Assembly: GCA_036489885.1 (NCBI GenBank) | Contig: DASXEW010000003.1 | Coordinates: 1,798,001-1,862,000 of the forward strand | Reading direction: 5' to 3' | Origin: Candidatus Baltobacteraceae bacterium | GTDB taxonomy: Bacteria > Vulcanimicrobiota > Vulcanimicrobiia > Vulcanimicrobiales > Vulcanimicrobiaceae | DNA length: 64,000 bases | In this document: positions 7,571 to 15,074 of the stretch, one piece after another | Position numbering within the stretch: position 1 is the first letter of the stretch | Layout of the letters: every line of letters begins with the position of its first letter | The notes under the pieces: model-generated | The model's input: the letters and a program-made list of their open reading frames with translations, nothing else | What the model was told of the DNA's origin: nothing | Databases searched by the model: none | Translations under genes and position numbers: made by a program

Positions 7571-8140
7571 ATTGTCAGCGTCAGTGAGGCTCTCGAAATC
7601 GCACGCGATTTGGGAGAGAACGTTCGCGTCGTTGGTTTTTCGCTCGGCGGATTGCTGGCCGCATGGGTCGCGCAACGTCACGCTGTAGAGCAGGTTTTGG
7701 CTATCTCCCCGTTTCTTGGGATCATGGGACTTTCGAGAATCGTCACGCCTGCGTTTTCGAAGGTGCTCGGGCGAATGCCAAACTTCTTTGTCTGGTGGGA
7801 TCCGATCAAGCGCGAGAATCTAATGCCAGCCCACGGTTATCCTCGCTTCGCGACGCACGCGGTCGCTGAAACGCTAGCGCTCGCCGGAGATCTTTTGACG
7901 GTCGCGAGAACGCAGGCCCCTCGATCGCCGATTATACTGGCTTCAAATCAGGGAGAGTGTTGTGTCAATAATCGAGCTATCCGGTGCCTAACGTCGGTAT
8001 GGCGTCATCATGAGGGTGCGCTTGTGGAACACCGCTCTCTAAGGGGGCTCGGATTCTCGCACGATATCATAGAGCCGCTGCGGATCGGGTCCAATACCAA
8101 CCGAAGTTATCCATTTTTGCGCGAACTGCTTCAGGCATGA
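7523..8140 (+). pseudogene. Alpha/beta hydrolase, 5'-truncated
   Basis: The frame enters hydrolase sequence only at about residue 16 (IVSVSEALEIARDLGENVRVV). The nucleophile elbow GFSLGG and, near the end, a likely catalytic His (GFSHDIIEP) are present. The preceding ~15 residues are encoded by repeat copy D, and the N-terminal half of the fold, with the oxyanion-hole strand, is missing. A usual hydrolase of this type has ~250-300 residues; here ~190 remain. The stop overlaps the next ATG (ATGA). It may still be translated, but an active enzyme is unlikely. Confidence 0.7.
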
Positions 8141-8529
8141 TCTCGGGAGATCGTGGGCCGAGGCTTGTGCACACGTTTTCTGGGTGGCTTTGGACGCTAA
8201 TGGTCATTGCGCTCGTTGCCTGCGCGCACGAAACATCGAAAGCGGTTAGCACCACATATCAGCCAGCCGTGTCAGTGATTGCTGCTTCGCCCAGACCACT
8301 CCACCGATCGTATCCCGTGAGCGCGGCTTTCAAGTCCCACGGGCCGCCGCTGACTCGCGAGCAACGCGCATGGATCGCGAAAATCGTCCATTCGCACAAC
8401 TACGGATGGGAACGATCGAGATTGCGTTTTGCTCTCGTTGTCGACTACCACGTTCCAATTGTGGTGTATCGCGGGCACATGTCCGAGGGCAGGGCTCACA
8501 ACACATGGCATGACGCGCTTTTGCGCTGA
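8137..8529 (+). CDS. Putative lipoprotein, C-terminus probably lost
   Basis: The ATG overlaps the stop of the hydrolase remnant. The N-terminus has a hydrophobic run ending in LVAC (TLMVIALVACAHE), a plausible lipobox. The rest matches no family I recognise. The frame ends at the junction with a GNAT fragment that continues in another frame, so its original 3' end was probably cut off. Confidence 0.45.
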   Translation: MISGDRGPRLVHTFSGWLWTLMVIALVACAHETSKAVSTTYQPAVSVIAASPRPLHRSYPVSAAFKSHGPPLTREQRAWIAKIVHSHNYGWERSRLRFALVVDYHVPIVVYRGHMSEGRAHNTWHDALLR

Positions 8530-8650
8530 CGTACACGCGCGCAATCTGCCGTCGATCAAGTTGTTGCAGCGCCTGGGTTTCACGGAACAGCCTTCAGGCG
8601 ACGAAGAAGACCGGCACTTCGCCCTATTGTGGGCTCGCCCATCAAATTAG
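8512..8650 (+). pseudogene. GNAT acetyltransferase, C-terminal fragment
   Basis: The translation TRFCADVHARNLPSIKLLQR then LGFTEQPSGDEEDRHFALLW matches the last beta-alpha-beta of GNAT enzymes (V...N..S..L...GF). The acetyl-CoA-binding region is absent. The fragment lies 26 bp before repeat copy A. Confidence 0.6.
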
Positions 8651-8770
8651 ACGGAAATTGTTTTTCCTAAGAATGGAGCGCCACATTGAGGACGCTCAAA
8701 CATACCCCGATTCGTACCCTCGAATGAGCGCCCATAGTGCGCAACATGCGCACTATGCCTATTATGCGCA

Positions 8771-8798
8771 AAGAAAAAGCCTCGATTTCTCGAGGCTT
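8771..8798 (-). terminator. Intrinsic terminator of copy A RNA
   Basis: Minus strand: AAGCCTCGA-GAAA-TCGAGGCTT, a 9-bp stem with a GNRA tetraloop, followed directly by TTTTTCTTT. The hairpin core is identical in copy B. Confidence 0.8.
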
Positions 8799-8877
8799 CT
8801 CCCATTTCGTGCGGGAGCGATCGTGAATTGAGCGCCAGTGTCAATGTGGCGCTCTCCCCCTGAGCTACGCGCCCCCA
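8771..8877 (-). ncRNA. Predicted tRNA-half chimeric small RNA, copy A
   Basis: The transcript should begin just upstream of GGGCGCGTAGCTCAGGGGGA and stay identical to tRNA-Val(GAC) through the anticodon loop (CATTGACACTG). It then diverges to GGCGCTC, closing a new perfect 8-bp stem GAGCGCCA/TGGCGCTC whose 9-nt loop, CATTGACAC, contains the GAC anticodon. About 35 nt later comes a GNRA-loop hairpin followed by TTTTTCTTT. The T-arm and 3' acceptor strand are absent, so it cannot be a tRNA. Expression is predicted, not shown. Confidence 0.55.
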
Positions 8878-8884
8878 AGGGAGC

Positions 8885-8916
8885 ATTATACTACGGCTCG
8901 CCAAACAAGGGCTCCC
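8885..8916 (-). promoter_or_regulatory. Duplicated tRNA-Val promoter, copy A
   Basis: TATAAT (8885-8890) and GGGAGCC (8910-8916) with a 19-nt spacing, the same arrangement as at the true tRNA-Val gene (1749-1780). Confidence 0.7.
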
Positions 8917-9002
8917 GCCGCGGACCCTAATCGCTACCCTAACAGACCCTGGAATCATAGGCGGAACGGGGACCCATCATCGCTCAGCCGGAAACGTCCC
9001 CG

Positions 9003-9497
9003 ATGAAGTCTGTGACAGTCTTCCTTGCTGCGGCAATCATGGTTTTCGCAAGTGGTTGCGCGCAGAGTACCGAGGCCCGGCTTCAGGCCCAATATGCGCG
9101 AGCCGTCGCCCAAGACATTCTCACGCGGTTCGTCCTCGTTGATCCGAACAATCCGTCGAACCATATAGGCGCCTACGCGGTCGTTACGACCTCCCAAGAT
9201 GACAAGGATGTCATCTCGTGCACATACAATCCCGGCCGAGCTTCAAACGCAAAGGGAAATGGACCGATTTCTTCCTACGTGCGAGTGTTCAACGTCGCGA
9301 CGAGGAACCAACGGCTCTATTACACTCCTGTTTCCGTGGACGACGCTCTCGGTCTTATGGAACAAGCGCGAGTCTATGGCGAAGGACTCGGGGAGATTAG
9401 CCGGATCTTCGGGTCGCGCAAGCTTGGATACGAGCCGTTTACTGAAGACTCCTCAGGAGAAAGACACTTCATCTTTACCGAGTGTAAAGCACTTTAA
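9003..9497 (+). CDS. Small lipoprotein of unknown function
   Basis: 164 aa with a clear lipoprotein signal (MKSVTVFLAAAIMVFASGCA; lipobox ASGC at ~16-19). The mature part (~145 aa) has no motif I recognise; it contains TRFVLVDPNNPSNHIGAYAV and ends RHFIFTECKAL. It lies between repeat copies A and B, with no cotranscribed neighbour. Confidence 0.65.
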   Translation: MKSVTVFLAAAIMVFASGCAQSTEARLQAQYARAVAQDILTRFVLVDPNNPSNHIGAYAVVTTSQDDKDVISCTYNPGRASNAKGNGPISSYVRVFNVATRNQRLYYTPVSVDDALGLMEQARVYGEGLGEISRIFGSRKLGYEPFTEDSSGERHFIFTECKAL

Positions 9498-9523
9498 CGA
9501 GCTCGGTATCTGATGCATCTTCG

Positions 9524-9822
9524 TCAATGCGAGCCTTTCTGGCGCAATTCCACGAAGCAAACGTCCGGATCAACGTCTTCAGGTATCGGATCTCCCTCGT
9601 CGCGACGCACTTACAAACTGAGTTCGATCGCTTCGCGCGCATTGGCGAGCGCTTCGTCGACGTCGTCTCCCTGTGTTGCAACTTCGGGGCAGCGCTGGTA
9701 CGGTGACGGAGAATCCGCCTGCCTCGGGTTCGCGTGTTCGATATCGGCCTTCGCGAAGTGATCGGAAGTCGACGCCGGCGTGATGTCGACGAGACCCGCG
9801 CGGGTTTAGGTCTTTGTTCTTG
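9524..9822 (-). pseudogene. HicAB-like toxin-antitoxin remnant
   Basis: The minus strand reads a HicB antitoxin in pieces: EPEAGGFSVTVPALP in one frame, then after a 1-nt shift EVATQGDDVDEALANAREAI and ELSL, a TAA, and DEGDPIPEDVDPDVCFVEL in the same frame. Upstream, NKDLNPRG...HHAGVDFRSLREG resembles the tail of a HicA toxin, which stops at the edge of repeat copy B (9823). There is at least one frameshift and one nonsense codon, and the 5' part is missing, so the module is dead. HicB is fairly sure; the HicA tail is tentative. Confidence 0.6.
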
Positions 9823-9917
9823 GAGTGCCACATGGAGGGCGCGCAAAACGTACCCCGATTTGTACCGTCGAAAGAGCGCCCATAGTGCGCATGATGCGCA
9901 CTATGCTCACCATGCAC

Positions 9918-9945
9918 AAAGAAAAAGCCTCGATTTCTCGAGGCT
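9918..9945 (-). terminator. Intrinsic terminator of copy B RNA
   Basis: AGCCTCGA-GAAA-TCGAGGCT then TTTTTCTTT on the minus strand, with the same hairpin core and U-tract as copy A. Confidence 0.8.
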
Positions 9946-10024
9946 CTTCCAATTTCGTGCGTGAGCGATCGTAACGCGAACGCCAGTGTCAATGTGGCGC
10001 TCTCCCCCTGAGCTACGCGCCCCC
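9918..10024 (-). ncRNA. Predicted tRNA-half chimeric small RNA, copy B
   Basis: As in copy A: identical to tRNA-Val(GAC) from GGGCGCG to CACTG, then GGCGTTC closing the stem around the loop CATTGACAC (hairpin 9978-10002), a diverged linker, and the terminator with TTTTTCTTT. The conservation of both hairpins between copies with different linkers argues for an RNA role. Confidence 0.5.
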
Positions 10025-10033
10025 TAAGGGAGC

Positions 10034-10065
10034 ATTACACTACGGCCCGCCAAACGCGGGCTCCC
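10034..10065 (-). promoter_or_regulatory. Duplicated tRNA-Val promoter, copy B
   Basis: TGTAAT (10034-10039, one base off TATAAT) and GGGAGCC (10059-10065) with the conserved 19-nt spacing. Confidence 0.6.
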
Positions 10066-10126
10066 TTTAGCGCGACCGGTCTCGCTTCGATCTGCGCCTC
10101 GCCCTGGTTGCTCGCGCCCTTCTCTT

Positions 10127-10173
10127 GTCATCCCGAGCGTAGCGCTCGAAAGGAGCGCGTAGTCGAGGGACAG
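10127..10173. repeat. Dispersed repeat, expanded CCCGAGCG...GTCGAGGG variant
   Basis: TCATCCCGAGCG and AGTCGAGGGACAG are separated by an extra 18-20 nt containing CGTAGCGCTCG. Apart from this repeat I see no gene between 10066 and 10333. Confidence 0.7.
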
Positions 10174-10333
10174 TGACCAACTTGACGTAGTTGTGGCTCG
10201 TGCTCCACGCTGCGCTATCGGTCGCAGTTCTAATACTCGCTGTGTCGACGAAATTTTGGGCGAGATTGCAGCTGCTCGCAACCGGTTCAGAAGGCGACGC
10301 GAGACGACGCCGTCATATCGCGCTCGTTAGCGG

Positions 10334-10723
10334 CTAGCGCTCGCGGGCACCGTTCTGAACCGAGAGCTCCCAGCGATACCCGTCCGGATCGTGGAACCAC
10401 AGGCCCATATGCGGCGAGCCCGGCGCCGCAGGGCCGATCTCGTTGTCCGGATCTTCCAGTTCTACGCCGTTTTTCTTCAACGTCTCGAGCGCTTCGCGCA
10501 GCGCGTGCATACTATCGAGGTTAAACGACATGTGGTCGATCGTGTCCGGATGTGGTACGCCTTTGAAGAAGCCGATGATAATCGCGTCGTTCGTCAGCGC
10601 GATGCTCTCACCGGACCGGAACATTTCCTGCAGATCGAAGTTCTCGGTCCAAAACTGCGCGCTCTTCTCCGGGTCTCTGACCGCAAGGCTGAAATGCCAG
10701 ACTGCTCCAAGCTGTACTCTCAC
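10334..10723 (-). CDS. VOC (glyoxalase/dioxygenase fold) family protein
   Basis: 129 aa, a single-module VOC protein. It has the typical opening WHFSLAVRDPEKSAQFWTEN, a central DHMSFNLDSMHALREALETL and the closing FHDPDGYRWEL. Candidate metal ligands are the first-strand His, the central His (IDHMSF) and the Glu of YRWEL. The substrate is unknown; such proteins act as dimers in the cytoplasm. It stands alone between repeats. Confidence 0.85.
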   Translation of the reverse strand: MRVQLGAVWHFSLAVRDPEKSAQFWTENFDLQEMFRSGESIALTNDAIIIGFFKGVPHPDTIDHMSFNLDSMHALREALETLKKNGVELEDPDNEIGPAAPGSPHMGLWFHDPDGYRWELSVQNGARER

Positions 10724-10891
10724 GTCCGTACCTCGTCATAACACATCAAGTCGCGCTTGTACGCGCGGATGATGCGATCGTAACGCACGCCCAGGCGATT
10801 CGCAAGCGCGAGAAAGCAGCAAGTTAAGGAACGCCCGAAACGACGACTCGGACATGCCTCGCGCCTCGTTGGTACCCCGCGCCTCTTTTTG

Positions 10892-10920
10892 ACATCCCGA
10901 GCGAAGTCGAGGGACAGCGG
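10892..10920. repeat. Dispersed repeat, CCCGAGCGAAGTCGAGGG type
   Basis: ACATCCCGAGCGAAGTCGAG then GGACAGCGG, nearly identical to 1873-1900 and 33240-33268. The interval 10724-11012 otherwise holds no convincing gene. Confidence 0.8.
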
Positions 10921-11012
10921 CAATCGAAAACTCAAAATAGTAGCGATCCATCGAAACTCTTAGCTGGGTGCGCCGTAAAGGGTGCAGACGCCGAGCAGCA
11001 GCGGGATTTCAG

Positions 11013-11484
11013 ATGCCGAGCATCACGAAGTTTATCTTTTCTCTTATAAGCACTGCCATGCTTACGGCTGGCCTCGCCGTCGCGGCCACCGACGCCCCCG
11101 ACGGCCCAGAATGCGCTTGCGGCGGACGACCGCATCTCCCGCGCGTTGCTAGCGAACGACACGACGACACTGCGTCACCTTCTCGCGAGCGATTGGATCG
11201 TCGTCAGCGCCAACGGGAGCTGGGTCGGTCGTGACGATATTCTCCAAGCAATCAAAGCAGGCATCTGGACGCATACGATGGTGACGACTTCGAAACCGCG
11301 CGTGCGCATCTACGGCGTGACCGCACTGGTGACGGAGCGCGCAATAGTCAGCGGCATGTCGAAGCACAAGCCCTACGTCAACGTTCGGGAGTGCCAAACC
11401 GACGTGCTGGTGTGGAAGGACGGCCATTGGGTTTCGGAGCTGCTACACGAGTCGTTCAGCAAATCCGCGTCATCGAATTGCTGA
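11013..11484 (+). pseudogene. Secreted SnoaL/DUF4440-like protein, frameshifted
   Basis: ATG at 11013 opens a signal peptide (MPSITKFIFSLISTAMLTAG...AVAATDAP). The frame is then lost at a run of five C (11095-11099). One frame over, the protein continues as TAQNALAADDRISRALLAND, LLASDWIVVSANGSWVGRDD and VLVWKDGHWVSELLHESF, the pattern of DUF4440/SnoaL-like domains. Removing one C joins signal peptide and domain perfectly. It may be a sequencing error or a real or phase-variable lesion. Translation from an internal start near 11146 would give a cytoplasmic 112-aa fragment. Confidence 0.7.
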
Positions 11485-11609
11485 GTGAAAACCGGATAGC
11501 CTAGACTCACGACATCGGTCTCGACGGTGATGATTTTATCGACGATTGTCATGGTCACGCAGTCGAGCGCGTTATCGGCGTCGGCAAGCTCTTGAAGGGC
11601 GGGTCCCCC

Positions 11610-13166
11610 CTAAGGAGCCTCCAAATCTAAAGGCACGTACGGCAACCACTCTTGCCCCCGTCCAACGCTGCTCGTATACATCGGTCGCCGCACTTGAGTA
11701 AGACTCGCTGTTCGCACCGGACGATCGGTCGCATAGAAAAGCAGACAGCGATCGTCCCAGGGCAAACGGCAAAAATCAATCAGGCGTCGCGTCGCATTTT
11801 CCGGTTCCGTGGTAAGTTTCTCATATTCGATTTCGAGAAATTGCTCGGGAGGTAGCACCGTGCGCCAGTGCGCCATGAGTCGTGCATACGCACGATAGAA
11901 TCGCGACAGTTCATCTGGATCGTACGTGAACTCCAGGTGTTCTTCGAACAATGTAACGTAGGCAGAAAGGCATGTGTCAACGGGGTCACGCCGGCAATGG
12001 ATGATTCGAGCTCGAGGCAACATTAGATGGATGAGGCCCGCGTGAAAGAAGTTAAGCGGCATCTTATCGACGATCCGCGTCGCGCTTGACGCGAGTGCCG
12101 ACGCGCGTTCGACGTATCTTTCACCCATTTCGCGGAGCTGCTCGAAGCCATTCGCTCCGAACCGTTGCGCGATGGAGGCAACGAAACCAAGCTCGCCCGC
12201 TCCGAAGACAAGAGGATGCGAGGCGAGGATCTGCTCGACGAGGCTTGTCCCAGATCGAGGCATCCCAATGACGAAGATGGGGATATCGGATTTGCAGGCG
12301 TTGCCACCCCAATCACTCATAGTCGTTGCGGAGTAGCGTTGGATCAAGTCTTCAACTATGGATTCATCCGTCGTTACGTCGTACCGAATGGATGAGCGCT
12401 TCAGCTTATTGGCCAGATTGAGATGGACAAAAGCGATAGGGAGGTCGCTCTTCGACAAATATGATCGGCCAAGCGCAAATTCTAAGCGCACACGATCCTC
12501 GAAGGAAAGCGATTGTGTCGACTGCAGCGCTCGTTCCATCGCAGCAATGTGCTCATCGTCTAACTGAAAGTCCGAGGCAAATGCTCGTATATACATTGCC
12601 GATACGAGGTGTGGTTCTCGGCTGAGGACGGCCTCCAAATCAGCGATCGCCTTGTTCTGCATTCCCATTTCAAGGAGCGCCCTCGCTTTGTACACGGCGA
12701 TGTCGCCGTCTGACGAAAGCGACTCTGCATGTTCGAACGCCATCAAGGCTTCGTCATAGCGTCGCGCGGCTGCGAGTGAAAGACCAAGAAAACTATGCGC
12801 TTGACCATTCTTAGGTTCGAGCGAAACGGCGATGCCGCTTAATGTGACCGCTTCATCGCACATCCCCAGCCTTGCGAGAGATCTCGCGTGCAGAAGCATT
12901 GCGCCAACATGTGTGGGATCGATGGCGAGCGCGGCCTCTGTCCAAAAAAGCGTGCCCTCGGCTCCGAACAGGTATCCCGCGATGACGGCGGCGTTTACGT
13001 AGATGGCCGGGTTCTTCGGTCGCAATTCGACCGCTTTTTTGATTTCCGCGAAAGCCTCGTTGTGTTCTCCGAGGACGCAGAGTGTCACGGCCAAATCGTT
13101 CCGCAAAAATGCGTCGTCGGAAGAGCGCGCTACCGCTTTCCGAAGACGCTCGCACTGAGCTTCCAC
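11610..13166 (-). CDS. TPR-sulfotransferase fusion
   Basis: 518 aa. The N-terminal ~240 residues are tetratricopeptide repeats (AIYVNAAVIAGYLFGAEGTL, AHSFLGLSLAAARRYDEALM and others). The C-terminal ~250 are a PAPS-dependent sulfotransferase with the 5'-phosphosulfate loop GMPRSGTSLVEQIL (~residue 300) and the 3'-phosphate segment RIIHCRRDPVDTCLSAY (~residue 390). It would move sulfate from PAPS to a sugar or protein hydroxyl. It lies beside the polysaccharide locus, so the polymer is a possible acceptor; that is inference. No signal peptide is seen, so it is probably cytoplasmic. Confidence 0.85.
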   Translation of the reverse strand: MEAQCERLRKAVARSSDDAFLRNDLAVTLCVLGEHNEAFAEIKKAVELRPKNPAIYVNAAVIAGYLFGAEGTLFWTEAALAIDPTHVGAMLLHARSLARLGMCDEAVTLSGIAVSLEPKNGQAHSFLGLSLAAARRYDEALMAFEHAESLSSDGDIAVYKARALLEMGMQNKAIADLEAVLSREPHLVSAMYIRAFASDFQLDDEHIAAMERALQSTQSLSFEDRVRLEFALGRSYLSKSDLPIAFVHLNLANKLKRSSIRYDVTTDESIVEDLIQRYSATTMSDWGGNACKSDIPIFVIGMPRSGTSLVEQILASHPLVFGAGELGFVASIAQRFGANGFEQLREMGERYVERASALASSATRIVDKMPLNFFHAGLIHLMLPRARIIHCRRDPVDTCLSAYVTLFEEHLEFTYDPDELSRFYRAYARLMAHWRTVLPPEQFLEIEYEKLTTEPENATRRLIDFCRLPWDDRCLLFYATDRPVRTASLTQVRRPMYTSSVGRGQEWLPYVPLDLEAP

Positions 13167-13255
13167 TCACCTAACATGGCAGGTCTAGTTTAGAGGCACT
13201 GTAGACGAGCTCCCAGGAATGTTAGGCGCCCGCATTCGCGAGACGGGCTCTGCTT

Positions 13256-13281
13256 GAGCGCCACATTGAGACTGCTCAAAC
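13256..13281. repeat. tRNA-Val-derived repeat, left-end fragment (copy E)
   Basis: GAGCGCCACATTGAGACTGC then TCAAAC matches the left end of copy A (8676-8700) but then switches directly to a fragment of another gene. Confidence 0.7.
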
Positions 13282-13340
13282 GAGGGTCGCTGTTCGTGGC
13301 ATGAGCTCGTTATTGCATCGAACGCGAAAGCTGCGCCAGG
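13281..13340 (+). pseudogene. Fragment similar to the secreted gene at 5468-6145
   Basis: 58 nt match 5832-5889 with about six changes. The translation EGRCSWHELVIASNAKAAP parallels EGCCSWHELVIASNAKAPP. There is no start or continuation, so only a shard of a paralogue remains. It is followed (13360-13410) by another short dispersed sequence, CTCCGCTGAGCTACGCTCAG. Confidence 0.65.
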
Positions 13341-13416
13341 CCCTCGAACGTCGCATTCCGAGCCTTCGTCTCCGCTGAGCTACGCTCAGGATAACCTCCG
13401 TCGAGGTATGCCGCGA

Positions 13417-14454
13417 CTAACCCGCTAGGAGTTCTCCATTTGCGACGACTTCGTCCGTAACCGTAGCGCCGGGTGCGATGCGGCTACACGTTCCCAAAAC
13501 CGACGCGCTCACGATTGCGCCATCTCCGACGGCGACATCGTCCCAGAGAATCGATCGCTCGATTGTGACTCCGTGCCCGAGCCGTGCACCGTTTCCGATC
13601 ACTGCAGGACCAACGATTTGAGCGAAGTCCCCAATGCGCACTTCGTCGCCTATCACGACGTTGCCACGGATAACGACCTCTTTGCCGATGTAAGCGTCAG
13701 CTGGGATATTGCTGCGGCGTACCCCGTCGAGCCGGAACCGGTCCTCGAGAATGTCCTCGGTGGCGCGGCGATATTCGTCCAGAGTGCCGATGTCTTTCCA
13801 ATATGCCCCTGGCTCGAGAGAGCCGTAAAAAGCAGCGCCTTGACGTTGGAGAACCGGGAAAACATCTTTCCCCCAATCGACGAATTCGTGCGCGGCGATG
13901 CGCTCGAAGATCGCTGGATCGAAGCAGTATATCCCCGTGTTGACGAGGTGCGAACGCTCGGTGCCTTTTGGGGGCTTCTCCTGAAAATCCCTAATACGGC
14001 CCGTGTCGTCGATGAGAACCACGCCAAATGCATGGACCTGTGTGGCTTCGTAGAGTGCAATCGTTGCGAGCGCGTCTTTCGATTCGTGGGTTTGCCGCAG
14101 AACCCCAAGATCCACATTCGTAACATCATCGCAGCCAATCACGATGAATGGCTCGTTATCATTCCGGAAGAAGTGCTCCATCTGCTTAACTGCTCCGGCG
14201 CTGCCCATGAGTTTCCGCTCGTGCAGATAGTGAAGCCGAACGCCTAAATCAGATCCATCGCCCAAGCGATCGCGAATCTTCTCGGCGTGGTAGTGGACGT
14301 TTATCGCGACATCGAGGATTCCAAAGGATCGCAGATAGCTCAGGATGTGTTCCACAACTGGCTTACCGACCAATGGGATCAAAGGTTTGGGGACATCTCG
14401 AGTAAGCGGGTAGAGGCGGCTGCTCATCCCCCCGGCTAGAATCATTGCCTTCAC
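13417..14454 (-). CDS. NDP-sugar pyrophosphorylase with left-handed beta-helix tail
   Basis: Makes a nucleotide sugar from NTP and sugar-1-phosphate, probably GDP-mannose or an NDP-hexose for the polysaccharide. The N-terminal Rossmann domain has MILAGGMSSRLYPLTRDVPKP (written from residue 4), GCDDVTNVDLG and EKPP, followed by NTGIYCF. The C-terminal hexapeptide repeats (VVIRGNVVIGDEVRIGDFAQ and so on) form a beta-helix. The GTG start at 14454 overlaps the stop of the LuxR gene (GTGA), so translation is probably coupled. The longer frame upstream is only the LuxR gene read in another phase. Confidence 0.88.
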   Translation of the reverse strand: MKAMILAGGMSSRLYPLTRDVPKPLIPLVGKPVVEHILSYLRSFGILDVAINVHYHAEKIRDRLGDGSDLGVRLHYLHERKLMGSAGAVKQMEHFFRNDNEPFIVIGCDDVTNVDLGVLRQTHESKDALATIALYEATQVHAFGVVLIDDTGRIRDFQEKPPKGTERSHLVNTGIYCFDPAIFERIAAHEFVDWGKDVFPVLQRQGAAFYGSLEPGAYWKDIGTLDEYRRATEDILEDRFRLDGVRRSNIPADAYIGKEVVIRGNVVIGDEVRIGDFAQIVGPAVIGNGARLGHGVTIERSILWDDVAVGDGAIVSASVLGTCSRIAPGATVTDEVVANGELLAG

Positions 14455-15074
14455 GCGAGTCGCCTCGACGGCTTGATCTCGTCTCGGCTGGTGGCGCGCG
14501 CCGATGGCCAATCGAAAACCTTCGCGACCATCTCGGCGCGATTCCGCGCACTTGTCTTCACGAGTAGCGTCTTGAGGTATCCCTGCGCGGTATATTCCGA
14601 GATCTGCAGAATTCTCGCAACGTCGCTCGCGCCTGCACCTTCGAGAATCAGAAGAAGCACCTCGACTTGCCGGATGGTTAAGCGATAACGGCTCGCCGCT
14701 CGCGTAATGCAATCTTCGTTGCGATCGGATTCGATGACGACCGCAAACATCTGCTCGCCGGCGCTGCTCAACGGCGACAGCCGAATCGTGCGGTCATCAT
14801 CGAGCAGAACCAATAAATCTCCAGTTCCTGGATCGCGTGCAAGCTTTTCTAAGAGCGGTACGACCGCGGCTTGGAGTTCCGGAAGCAGCCGAGTCCCGCC
14901 CTCGCAAACAAAGGACATCCCATCGTAGCCTCGCTGCGACTCAACGAATGTAGATCTCACGTCGCAAGCTGCATCGATGAGAATGAGCGCCCAATATGCA
15001 GCCGCCCGATGTTGTCGTCTCTGATCGGCGCCGAGATTGCTCCGATGCTGAACCTGCGCCGTACGCGGCTTCAC
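14451..15074 (-). CDS. LuxR-type HTH transcriptional regulator
   Basis: The last ~70 residues are a LuxR DNA-binding domain: YRLTIRQVEVLLLILEGAGA, then SDVARILQISEYTAQGYLKT with the helix-turn-helix. The N-terminal ~120 residues look PAS/GAF-like (LLVLLDDDRTIRLSPLS...EQMFAVVIESDRN), with no phospho-acceptor receiver motif. GTG at 15074 is chosen because AAGGAG lies 8 nt upstream. It sits immediately before the pyrophosphorylase and next to the EPS operon, so it is a good candidate regulator of polysaccharide synthesis. Confidence 0.82.
   Translation of the reverse strand: MKPRTAQVQHRSNLGADQRRQHRAAAYWALILIDAACDVRSTFVESQRGYDGMSFVCEGGTRLLPELQAAVVPLLEKLARDPGTGDLLVLLDDDRTIRLSPLSSAGEQMFAVVIESDRNEDCITRAASRYRLTIRQVEVLLLILEGAGASDVARILQISEYTAQGYLKTLLVKTSARNRAEMVAKVFDWPSARATSRDEIKPSRRLA

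Larger units (their letters stand above)
8676..8916 (-). repeat. tRNA-Val-derived repeat, copy A (complete)
   Basis: From the plus-strand left end: GAGCGCCACATTGA (8676-8689), a shared body with the perfect hairpin CATAGTGCGCA-ACA-TGCGCACTATG (8733-8757), a terminator hairpin (8777-8798), the inverted end TCAATGTGGCGCTC (8841-8854), then the tRNA-Val 5' half and its promoter (to 8916). The two 14-nt ends are exact inverted copies of each other and equal the tRNA-Val D-arm/anticodon segment. On the minus strand the order is promoter, tRNA half, terminator. Confidence 0.9.
9823..10065 (-). repeat. tRNA-Val-derived repeat, copy B (complete)
   Basis: Same architecture as copy A. Left end GAGTGCCACATGGA (9823-9836), body hairpin CATAGTGCGCA-TGA-TGCGCACTATG (9881-9905), terminator, inverted end TCAATGTGGCGCTC (9989-10002), tRNA-Val 5' half and promoter. 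Base changes relative to copy A keep the hairpins paired (for example TGGCGTTC opposite GAGCGCCA, a G-U in place of G-C). The left end abuts the HicA-like remnant. Confidence 0.9.

Noticed and set aside
8838-8877. Additional tRNA-Val genes at 8.8, 10.0 and 31.8 kb
   Set aside because: Only the 5' half matches. The 3' anticodon strand, T-arm, acceptor 3' strand and CCA are missing, so they cannot fold as tRNAs.
7462-10065. CRISPR array
   Set aside because: The repeats are ~100-240 bp, irregularly spaced and separated by genes; no short regular spacers and no cas genes.
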